A program made the translations under genes and the position numbers. From positions 1-19,934 of the forward strand of contig CAYWHE010000058.1 of NCBI GenBank assembly GCA_964458125.1: a stretch of 19,934 bases of DNA. The letters run 5' to 3'. How positions within the stretch are numbered: position 1 is the first letter of the stretch; each line of letters begins with the position of its first letter. Source of the DNA: CAYWHE01 sp964458125 (lineage in GTDB: Bacteria; Bacteroidota; Bacteroidia; AKYH767-A; OLB10). The notes under the pieces are model-generated. The model made no database searches, had not been told where the DNA came from, and saw only the letters and a program-made list of their open reading frames with translations. Shown piece after piece: positions 1-6,767 of the stretch.

Positions 1-30
1 GTCCGAAGTGAAAGTCGTAGTCGAATGAAT

Positions 31-64
31 CCCGGTAGCGAAGCGTATCGGGCTCCGGCCGGAG
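31..64. repeat. Two adjacent intergenic hairpins at the window edge
   Basis: Bases 31-37 (CCCGGTA) pair with 46-52 (TATCGGG), with one G-U pair, around the loop GCGAAGCG. Directly after, 53-64 is the perfect self-complementary sequence CTCCGGCCGGAG. The surrounding bases 1-75 also repeat a short GAAAGTC-type motif (10-16 and 66-72). No open frame explains bases 1-239. This could be a terminator region of a gene left of the window, a dispersed intergenic repeat, or part of a structured RNA; the window edge prevents a decision. Confidence 0.4.
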
Positions 65-190
65 GCGAAAGTCCATAAAACAGCGGTTATCGTACATCGG
101 CCAGCCAGATTGATTCCACCGGCTTGTTTTTCATGATATTAATCAGTTATAAAAATAATTATTGTCATGGAATCGTAAAAACAGGGCTTG

Positions 191-198
191 TACATTTA
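191..198 (+). promoter_or_regulatory. Weak -7-like box before the tetraheme cytochrome
   Basis: TACATTTA matches seven of eight positions of the Bacteroidota -7 consensus TAnnTTTG and lies about 40 bases before the ATG of the first cytochrome. No TTTG is seen at the expected -33 spacing; the nearest TTG (162-164) is too far away. The call rests on one box and position only. Confidence 0.25.
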
Positions 199-239
199 AG
201 CCTTGAATAACAGAGCCCGTAAACTAATTTAAAAAATTA

Positions 240-866
240 ATGACTATGAAAAAGTTAGCATTATTATTGGGATTATGGACGGCGCAATCCGTTAACGGGT
301 ATGCACAGATAACAGGTTCGGCACATGATTTTTCCGGGAACAGTTGGAATACGACAACTGAAATCTGTATAGTATGTCACACTCCTCATAATTCACAGAC
401 CTTGCCGGATGCCCCGTTATGGAATCACCAGTTAAGCGCTGTTACCAATTACACCTTATATACCAATGCTGTTTCAGGCACATTTGATGCCACTGCAGGT
501 CAACCGGACGGAGCGTCCAAATTGTGCCTCAGTTGCCATGATGGAACTGTAGCCCTTGAAAATTTCGGATCCATAACCACGGGCACTCATTTTATACCGG
601 GACTTTATAACCTGGGTACCAACCTGAGCAACGACCATCCGATTTCATTTGTTTACAACAATGCATTAGCCAATACCGATGGCGGCCTGTTCAATCCCAC
701 CACCCAACCTTCGGGCCTGGGGGGCACCATCCAGAACGACTTGCTGATTTCAAACAAGATGCAGTGTTCTTCCTGCCATGATGTACATAACAAGTACAAT
801 CTCCAGTATCTCCTGAAAAAGGATAATACGGGCAGTGCACTTTGTCTGACCTGTCATAATAAATAA
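240..866 (+). CDS. Secreted tetraheme cytochrome c
   Basis: A 208-residue secreted cytochrome with four canonical heme sites: CIVCH (43-47), CLSCH (96-100), CSSCH (176-180) and CLTCH (202-206). The N-terminus is a Sec signal peptide ending near YAQ (21-23). The ATG at 240 is followed by a second in-frame ATG at 246 that gives a cleaner signal peptide, so either may be used. After the signal, HDFS...W...ICxVCHTPHN is a pattern typical of multiheme cytochromes of the doubled-CXXCH kind. The 50-80 residue spacing between hemes 1, 2 and 3 is longer than in compact cytochromes c3 and leaves room for a loop-rich fold. With no lipobox it is probably periplasmic or released. It opens the cytochrome locus and is separated from the next gene by 202 bases, so it may also be transcribed separately. 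Its electron partners are inferred only from neighbours. Confidence 0.88.
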   Translation: MTMKKLALLLGLWTAQSVNGYAQITGSAHDFSGNSWNTTTEICIVCHTPHNSQTLPDAPLWNHQLSAVTNYTLYTNAVSGTFDATAGQPDGASKLCLSCHDGTVALENFGSITTGTHFIPGLYNLGTNLSNDHPISFVYNNALANTDGGLFNPTTQPSGLGGTIQNDLLISNKMQCSSCHDVHNKYNLQYLLKKDNTGSALCLTCHNK

Positions 867-1068
867 TCTCACATTTTCTTTCCGGAGGCTCGGACTTCCT
901 CATGTGAACCGTATCAGTTCCGCTCCGGGATTGCCGGAAAGGCTTTGCGTATTCCGGGCTGGCAAGGGGACCGGTCATGAGGTTCTGGTAAAACAGGACG
1001 GTACTTCAAACCTGAACCATCGCCATCCCCGGGGAAGTGAACAATTCGCATGAACTAAAGCAGCACCT
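867..1068 (+). other. Intergenic leader with competing hairpins
   Basis: No convincing gene is seen here. CTTTCCGG (878-885) is perfectly complementary to CCGGAAAG (934-941). The same right arm can instead close a tight local hairpin, TCCGG (924-928) with CCGGA (934-938) around GATTG. Two alternative pairings between a cytochrome gene and the rest of the locus could mean RNA-level control or processing, but no U-run or covariation evidence is available. Confidence 0.3.
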
Positions 1069-2151
1069 ATGATGACAGCCGGTTTTTTTAAGAACGTTCT
1101 GCCTGCCGCGGCAGGTCTGCTTTTACTGACTTCCTGTTCCAGGCACCTTCGCGGTACGGATAATGTTTCGGCCATTGTCTATCCTTCACCACCCGATACG
1201 GCCAGGATACAGTTTCTGACATCCATTAAAGGTTCGGCGGATGTAAAAAAGCAAAGAACAAAATTTTCAAAATATATTTTCGGGGAAGATCTTCCCTTAC
1301 CGGTACAAAAGCCGTACGGCATTTCCATTTTTAACGGCAAACTGGTTATCTGCGATGTTGATCTCAAAGGGCTGGACATTCTTGATTTCAATAAAAAAAC
1401 ATTTGAGCAGTTTAAACCTGAAGGAAAGGGCCGCCTCAAATTACCAGTCAATTGTTTTATCGATCCAAATGGAATTCTTTATGTCGCGGATGTGGAGCGG
1501 CATGAAATTGTGGTATTCGACTGGCACAATAATTATATCAACAGTTTTGGAGATACGGGAACTTTTAAGCCAACCGATGTATTCGTATTCGGAGACAAGG
1601 TATATGTGACGGACGCCGCCGGGAACAAGGTGAACATTTACCGGAAGGGATTTTTAAACCTGATTGATTATTTTCCGAAAGCTCAAAAAGGGGATTCCGG
1701 ATATTTGTTTCAGCCAACCAATATTTATGTTACCGGTGACAAAATATATATCAGCGATTTTGGTGATTTTAAAATTAAAATCTATTCCCATGACGGGAAT
1801 TTTCTTGGCTCCGTTGGAAGTTACGGAAAGATGCCCGGTCAGTTTGTAAGACCAAAAGGGATTGCCGTTGACAGTGCAGCCAATCTGTTCGTGGTGGATG
1901 CGGGTTTCGAGAATGTTCAGTTGTTTAACAACGATGGCCGGTTGCTGATGTATTTTGGAGGCGCCTATAAGGGCGCCGGTGATATGTGGCTGCCTGCCAA
2001 AGTATGCATCGATTATAATAATAAAAGGTATTTCAGCAGGTTTGTAAATCCGTCCTATGATTTAAAGTACCTCATTTTTGTGACGAATCAGTATGGCCCG
2101 GACAAAATAAATGTTTACGGGGCGATTGAACCGGCAAGAAAAAAAGAATAA
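1069..2151 (+). CDS. NHL-repeat beta-propeller lipoprotein
   Basis: A 360-residue lipoprotein. The signal ends in LLLLTSC, with the lipidated cysteine at residue 23. From about residue 80 the sequence is a run of NHL/six-bladed-propeller blades with the pattern 'P.gi.....klyv.D....ki.vfd', for example KLVICDVDLKGLDILDF, ILYVADVERHEIVVFD, KVYVTDAAGNKVNIY, KIYISDFGDFKIKIY and LFVVDAGFENVQLFNNDG. There are no CXXCH motifs, so it does not bind heme c itself. Propellers of this class usually serve as protein- or ligand-binding platforms. Its place between cytochrome genes, 56 bases before the next start, suggests a structural or docking subunit of the same membrane complex. Start: two tandem ATGs (1069 and 1072) are equally plausible. 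The fold call is firm; the role is inferred from context. Confidence 0.85.
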   Translation: MMTAGFFKNVLPAAAGLLLLTSCSRHLRGTDNVSAIVYPSPPDTARIQFLTSIKGSADVKKQRTKFSKYIFGEDLPLPVQKPYGISIFNGKLVICDVDLKGLDILDFNKKTFEQFKPEGKGRLKLPVNCFIDPNGILYVADVERHEIVVFDWHNNYINSFGDTGTFKPTDVFVFGDKVYVTDAAGNKVNIYRKGFLNLIDYFPKAQKGDSGYLFQPTNIYVTGDKIYISDFGDFKIKIYSHDGNFLGSVGSYGKMPGQFVRPKGIAVDSAANLFVVDAGFENVQLFNNDGRLLMYFGGAYKGAGDMWLPAKVCIDYNNKRYFSRFVNPSYDLKYLIFVTNQYGPDKINVYGAIEPARKKE

Positions 2152-2207
2152 CCATTTCGATTTCATCCTTTTGAAATTTGAACGATTATAAGCAGGGCAT
2201 CCCCATC

Positions 2208-2783
2208 ATGAAACATAAAGGTTATAGTGGTTTTTTATTCACAGGCGTGGCGCTGGTTCTGTTTATTCAGTGTTCGCCCATGCGGGTCCACCGGACGCTC
2301 AGCATTTTTTTTGATGGCGTTCCGGATTCAACCCAGGCTGTCCGGAAACCTGTTCAAAACCATCTAAGCGCCGCTGTTTCCATAACCAATGACAGCGCCG
2401 TCCTATCCGGGAAAGCGGAGTTAAAATTTAAACTGCATAAGCCTTACCAGGAACATCAGTGTGAACAATGTCATGATGCCGTTAATATTGGCCGCCTGAA
2501 GAAGCCGCAACCGGATCTTTGTTATTCCTGTCATGATAATTATACTGAAAAGTATGCATTCGTTCATGGTCCCGTTTCATCGGGTCATTGCCTGGCTTGT
2601 CATAATCCCCACCTGTCGGAAAACCGGAAACTGCTGACCCGTTCGGAGGATCGGATTTGCTCTTACTGTCACCGGTCTGAACAGGTTCTTGAGAATAAAG
2701 TTCATCAGCAGGCCGCTTCCGTCACCGATTGCCTGCATTGCCATCATGCTCATGGCGGCAAGGATCATTACATGGTTAACTGA
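2208..2783 (+). CDS. Pentaheme cytochrome c, probable lipoprotein (doubled CXXCH)
   Basis: From the ATG at 2208 this is a 191-residue protein; the frame extends ten codons upstream to a TTG at 2178, but the ATG places the hydrophobic signal at the N-terminus. The signal ends at Cys22 (LVLFIQC). The -1 residue is Gln, not the usual Gly, Ala or Ser, so lipidation is likely but not certain. The mature N-terminus carries HRTLSIFFDGVP, a short stretch I recognise from other multiheme lipoproteins. Five heme sites follow: CEQCH (85-89), CYSCH (105-109), CLACH (128-132), CSYCH (151-155) and CLHCH (175-179), all in the C-terminal 110 residues. CxxCHNPH and CxxCHHAH supply nearby histidines suited to bis-His ligation. 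It ends 9 bases before the barrel gene, so the two are almost surely co-transcribed. The likely role is electron relay at a membrane face. Confidence 0.87.
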   Translation: MKHKGYSGFLFTGVALVLFIQCSPMRVHRTLSIFFDGVPDSTQAVRKPVQNHLSAAVSITNDSAVLSGKAELKFKLHKPYQEHQCEQCHDAVNIGRLKKPQPDLCYSCHDNYTEKYAFVHGPVSSGHCLACHNPHLSENRKLLTRSEDRICSYCHRSEQVLENKVHQQAASVTDCLHCHHAHGGKDHYMVN

Positions 2784-2792
2784 TATACCCGC

Positions 2793-4745
2793 ATGAAAAA
2801 ACTGACGGTCCTATTGCTTCTGCTCATCCTGGCGTCTGCAACATTTGCGCAGCGCAACGATGAGGAGATTCGTTTTTGGAGACTGACTTCCTTTTCCGGC
2901 GAACTTGGTTTAAGGGGGTTATACCGTAATCTGACTTCCACAATTAATGAGGGAAAGGACAGGCAGCACAGCAGCATGTACGGAGGAATCTTTTCATTAC
3001 GAACCAGCAGTTATTTCTGGACACCGCGGTTTCTGATCATCCAGGCGGACGGTGAGTTTAATCCCGAGAAAAGCACTGACAATTACCTCGCTGTTCCGGA
3101 TCAGGCCGAAGTAAGAACGCTTGGAAGGTTAGGCATTTCCACCTTGTTTTTTGCCCAAAAACCGCTGTCGCTGACCCTGTTTGGTCATCTGGACCAGGGA
3201 TACAGCAACCGCGAAAACCTGACCAGTCTGAAAACGGATAACAAGGATTTTGGCGGTTTGCTGACCTTTTCCAACAAAGTACTTCCCGCCCGGTTTAGTT
3301 ATAAAAGAAGTTGGTCAAAAGTCAATGAAATTCCCGGCCAAAGGATTTATGATATCAGGCAGGAAAACTATATGGCATCCGTCAGCCGGAATTTTGGTGC
3401 TGTCAGTAAAAATGAACTCATTTACACGCATGATGCCTATGTATCCAGGCAATATCAAATGATTCCGGTCAGTGTCATTTCGGATAACCTCAGCCTTTCA
3501 AACCAGGTCGTTTTTGACCGTAATCAGCAGTATAAGCTGAATTCCTTTATGTCTGCGCTAAACCAGGCCAGGAACCAGCGTTTGAGGCGTTACCAGGTCG
3601 TTGAATCCCTGTCGCTACGCCTGCCACGCCGGTTGAATGTTTATGGCAATTATTCCTTTTACCGCTATGAATGGCTGCAGTCGGAATCCGATCAGCATAA
3701 TGCAGGAGTCCGGTTTGACCATAAGCTTTATGAGAGCCTGAACAGCAGCATTTTTACGGATTATACGGACACGAGACATTCGCTCTACCGGGAATCCGTT
3801 TCAAAGGGAGGGATTGATCTGATGTATCAGAAAAAAATTCCGGGCAAAGGCCTGCTTACGCTGGCCTACCGTTATGAACGCCAGCACAGGAACCAGGTCA
3901 GTGACGCGGTGGAGCTTGAGCTGAAGAATGAACCCTATACGTTAACTGACGGCAAATTTGTTTTACTCGACAAGGCCTATGTAACTATCGCCAGTATTTT
4001 TGTGACGGATCTGACCGGCGCTATCGTCTATCAGCCCAATCTGGATTACCTGGTAATTCCGTGGAATAATTTTACCGAAATCCGGAGAATACCCGGCGGG
4101 CAAATTGCCAACAACGCGGTAGTCCTGGTCAGCTATACGGCCACCCAGCCGGGTTCCTACCGGTATGACGTAAACGCGCACAACGTCTCGGCAAGCCTGA
4201 TTTTTTTTAACCGGCTGCTGGAATTGTATTACCGGTATATGGAACGAAATTACGTTAACCTTCATCAGGCGGAGTACCTGACGATAGACTACCTGCATCA
4301 GCATATTTACGGCGTTAAACTCGCTTACCGGATGGCCTCCGCCGGTGCCGAATACGATGATTACCAAAGCACCCTGGTTCCCTATAAAATGGTTCATTAT
4401 TATGTGACCCTCCAGGGCGATATCCGGAACAGGGTGATGTATTCCCTGACAGGCAACATCCGGACCTACAAACTGACGGGTGATGATGTTATTCAGAAAT
4501 ACAATGACGTGACGGGCAATATCAGTTACGGCATAAGCACCAACACGCGGTTCAATTTAAACATGTCTTACTGGCACCAGACAGGTACCGGAATAGACCT
4601 GAAATTGCTGAATGCAAGATTGGAATGTGTAACGGGTTTCAGAAAAATATATATATCGGCCGGACTGGATTTATACCGGAGAACCTACCTGGACGAAAAC
4701 CTTTTCTTCGAAGGAGGATCGTTAAAAATTTACAGAAAATTCTGA
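2793..4745 (+). CDS. Outer-membrane beta-barrel, porin-like partner of the cytochromes
   Basis: A 650-residue protein with a clear Sec signal (MKKLTVLLLLLILASATFAQ). The rest is rich in alternating polar and aromatic residues, with many short strands ending in Tyr, Phe or Arg (such as LGLRGLYRNL, LTLFGHLDQGYS, RLNVYGNYSFYRYEW, LLTLAYRYERQHR). It has no predicted inner-membrane helix, and it ends in Phe (KIYRKF), as expected for an outer-membrane barrel. No TonB box, plug domain or SusC-like N-terminus is visible. Length and position, squeezed between a pentaheme and an 11-heme cytochrome with 9- and 16-base gaps, match the barrel of porin-cytochrome conduits (MtrB of Shewanella is a barrel of similar size). 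It lacks the N-terminal CXXC motif known from MtrB. The barrel call is strong from composition. The conduit role is inferred, and a generic porin remains possible. Confidence 0.75.
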   Translation: MKKLTVLLLLLILASATFAQRNDEEIRFWRLTSFSGELGLRGLYRNLTSTINEGKDRQHSSMYGGIFSLRTSSYFWTPRFLIIQADGEFNPEKSTDNYLAVPDQAEVRTLGRLGISTLFFAQKPLSLTLFGHLDQGYSNRENLTSLKTDNKDFGGLLTFSNKVLPARFSYKRSWSKVNEIPGQRIYDIRQENYMASVSRNFGAVSKNELIYTHDAYVSRQYQMIPVSVISDNLSLSNQVVFDRNQQYKLNSFMSALNQARNQRLRRYQVVESLSLRLPRRLNVYGNYSFYRYEWLQSESDQHNAGVRFDHKLYESLNSSIFTDYTDTRHSLYRESVSKGGIDLMYQKKIPGKGLLTLAYRYERQHRNQVSDAVELELKNEPYTLTDGKFVLLDKAYVTIASIFVTDLTGAIVYQPNLDYLVIPWNNFTEIRRIPGGQIANNAVVLVSYTATQPGSYRYDVNAHNVSASLIFFNRLLELYYRYMERNYVNLHQAEYLTIDYLHQHIYGVKLAYRMASAGAEYDDYQSTLVPYKMVHYYVTLQGDIRNRVMYSLTGNIRTYKLTGDDVIQKYNDVTGNISYGISTNTRFNLNMSYWHQTGTGIDLKLLNARLECVTGFRKIYISAGLDLYRRTYLDENLFFEGGSLKIYRKF

Positions 4746-4761
4746 TGCGACTTAACGTGCC

Positions 4762-5778
4762 ATGAAGAGCATTCCATTATTCATACTCCTGATCTGGACC
4801 TTTTCCATTTCCGGCACCTCCGGCCAGACCAGCCAGGCGGAAAAAAACTGCCTCGATTGTCATGGAAAACTGGTTCAGAAGAATTTGGTGCATCAGCCTG
4901 TTTCCGGCACCTGCATGAACTGTCACAAATCCAATGGAAAGGCGCATCCCAGCGAAGACTGGGAAGGATTTGCCCTGACCGAAAAGCTTCCGCAATTATG
5001 CTACAACTGTCATTCCGACACCTACAACCAGGCGCACATTCATCCGCCTGTAAAGGAAGGCGATTGTCTTTCCTGCCATGATGTTCACAGTTCGCCCAAT
5101 AAGCATCTGATTTCGCAACAGGTTCCGGAACAATGTTATTTTTGTCATACCGACCTCAGGAAATCCGTGGAAACATCGGCGGTGATTCACGGTGCCATGA
5201 AAGAAGGTACGTCCTGCTTAAATTGCCATTCCCCCCATGGATCCGGGGTGAAGAAAATTCTCCTGGCTGAAGAGCAGAACACCTGCATGAACTGCCACAA
5301 CAAGCCGGTAAAAGTTGACGACAGGACCATCAGGAACATGAAACAATTTATTGAAGGAAGCAAATACGTTCATGGAGCCATTGAAAACAACGGATGTGCT
5401 GTTTGCCACAATCCTCATGCTTCAGGCAATAAAAACCTGCTGACGGCATCCTATCCGGATAACAATTATGCTCCCGGCAAAAAGGTCCAATACCAATTGT
5501 GTTTTTCCTGTCATGAAAGTTCGCTGATCGAAGATTCCACCTCCCGCGAGACCGGTTTCAGAAACGGCGATCAAAATCTTCACTTCATGCATGTCAGTAA
5601 GGACAAGGGCCGGAGCTGCGGCAATTGCCATAACGTGCATGCCTCCGGTAATCTTTACCTGCTCGCCGATCAGGTGAAATTTGGATCCTGGGAAATGCCG
5701 GTTGGATTTAAACGGATCGAAAAGGGCGGATCCTGTTCCCCGGGTTGTCATAGTGAAAAATCTTATAAAAGGCAGTAG
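4762..5778 (+). CDS. Undecaheme cytochrome c (ten CXXCH plus one CX3CH)
   Basis: A 338-residue exported cytochrome with a Sec signal ending near residue 22 (SGTSGQ). Ten CXXCH sites lie at residues 30, 51, 80, 102, 125, 152, 175, 212, 247 and 286. An eleventh, non-standard CSPGCH (325-330) stands near the C-terminus. Many sites occur in pairs 20-27 residues apart with CHxPH, CHxVH or CHNPHASGN following, the doubled-CXXCH pattern seen in MtrA/DmsE- and PCC-type periplasmic cytochromes. The heme density (about one per 30 residues) implies a nearly continuous heme wire. MtrA of Shewanella is about the same length with ten hemes and threads through a barrel, and here the gene starts 16 bases after a barrel gene. 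It is predicted to be periplasmic and partly inserted in that barrel; substrate and direction of electron flow cannot be read from sequence. Confidence 0.9.
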   Translation: MKSIPLFILLIWTFSISGTSGQTSQAEKNCLDCHGKLVQKNLVHQPVSGTCMNCHKSNGKAHPSEDWEGFALTEKLPQLCYNCHSDTYNQAHIHPPVKEGDCLSCHDVHSSPNKHLISQQVPEQCYFCHTDLRKSVETSAVIHGAMKEGTSCLNCHSPHGSGVKKILLAEEQNTCMNCHNKPVKVDDRTIRNMKQFIEGSKYVHGAIENNGCAVCHNPHASGNKNLLTASYPDNNYAPGKKVQYQLCFSCHESSLIEDSTSRETGFRNGDQNLHFMHVSKDKGRSCGNCHNVHASGNLYLLADQVKFGSWEMPVGFKRIEKGGSCSPGCHSEKSYKRQ

Positions 5779-5834
5779 CCTGAAGTATAAAAAGGTGAAT
5801 CGATAGCGTTTGCCGGAAAAAAGCCATCAATCTG

Positions 5835-6605
5835 ATGAAAAAAATAATTCTTTTCGTGGTTGCCGTATTGTTCCTGGGATCCTGTCATCCGGACCGGGAG
5901 CCTGCCCGGGAACCTCACCTTCAGCCGGATGACAACATGGTCATTGTGCAGGAAGTGCTTCAGACAACCCGGTATACTTATCTGCAGGTCCGCAGTAAGG
6001 ACAGCACCTGCTGGCTTGCCATGCCGCTTACGCAGGCCGCAACCGGCGAAACATGCTATTATGTTAATGCAATGCTCATGCGTGATTTTCACAGCAGGGA
6101 ATTGAACAGAACCTTTGATGCCGTCTATTTTATTGACGGGATCCACCGGGGACCCCATGCTCAAAATTCACAGGCCCGTTCCCGTGTTCCCGCTGCCGGT
6201 GAAGATATTTCATCTGAGGTTTCAATGGCCGGGACCAAACGTTCACTCGCCGAACCGCATTCCGGTTCCACCGCGCAAATTATTCGAAGAACGGACATTC
6301 AGGTAAAACCGGAAAAGGATATTGTCACCATTTCACAATTATTTTCCGGGAAGAACAGGTACGCGGAAAAAATCATCCGGGTTAAGGGAACGGTGACCCG
6401 TATCAACCCCGGAATTCTGCACCGGAACTGGATTCACATCCAGGACGGAACATCATTTGAAAATAATTTTGATCTCACCGTAACCACCACCATGGAAGTA
6501 AAACCGGACGATATGGTTACTTTTGAAGGCAGGATTTCCCTGAATAAGGATTTCGGATACGGATATTTTTACGCCATGATCATGGAGGATGCTGTGATTA
6601 AATGA
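5835..6605 (+). CDS. Lipoprotein with NrfJ-like and OB-fold-like domains
   Basis: A 256-residue lipoprotein (signal MKKIILFVVAVLFLGSC, Cys17). Residues about 34-103 resemble the small domain of NrfJ-type proteins found beside multiheme cytochromes: YTYLQV, then WLAMP, then a Gly-containing turn, then MRDFHSRELNRTFDAVYFIDGI. A low-complexity linker (about 105-155, rich in Ser, Ala, Arg and Pro) follows. Residues about 163-256 form a second domain like a bacterial OB fold: IIRVKGTVTRIN, then WIHIQDG, then DDMVTFEGRISLNKDFGYGYFY. There is no CXXCH. The gene lies 56 bases after the 11-heme cytochrome, so it is probably the last gene of that operon. A role in assembly, or as an accessory of the complex, is inferred from neighbourhood only. 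The similarity of the first domain to NrfJ is from memory and was not tested by search. Confidence 0.7.
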   Translation: MKKIILFVVAVLFLGSCHPDREPAREPHLQPDDNMVIVQEVLQTTRYTYLQVRSKDSTCWLAMPLTQAATGETCYYVNAMLMRDFHSRELNRTFDAVYFIDGIHRGPHAQNSQARSRVPAAGEDISSEVSMAGTKRSLAEPHSGSTAQIIRRTDIQVKPEKDIVTISQLFSGKNRYAEKIIRVKGTVTRINPGILHRNWIHIQDGTSFENNFDLTVTTTMEVKPDDMVTFEGRISLNKDFGYGYFYAMIMEDAVIK

Positions 6606-6700
6606 TGGCCCGGAAGATACAGCCCGGCCGGTTTTTATCGCACTCAATGCCATGCCCGGGCGGCGTTGAAATAGTTCCTCAGCGCATGCTTAAACTATCT

Positions 6701-6719
6701 GGTCTGCAACAGTGCAGCC
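6701..6719 (+). other. Hairpin in the leader before ccsBA
   Basis: CTGCA (6704-6708) pairs with TGCAG (6713-6717) around ACAG, and GG (6701-6702) can extend the stem to CC (6718-6719) past one bulged T. It lies about 50 bases before the ATG at 6768, in a 162-base spacer. No U-run follows, so it is more likely a leader structure than a terminator. No recognisable promoter box was found in the spacer. Confidence 0.3.
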
Positions 6720-6767
6720 TGGTTCAAAAGGATTAACTATTTATACTAACACACCTGACTGAGTCCT

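Noticed and set aside
240..5778. Cytochrome locus as an NrfHA nitrite reductase or other known catalytic multiheme enzyme
   Set aside because: There is no CXXCK catalytic heme site and no NrfA-sized protein. All motifs are plain CXXCH or CX3CH, fitting electron transfer rather than catalysis.
6606..6650. CCGGCCGG followed by TTTTT as an intrinsic terminator after the NrfJ/OB lipoprotein
   Set aside because: The only stems available are four to five bases with a G-U pair, too weak to call.
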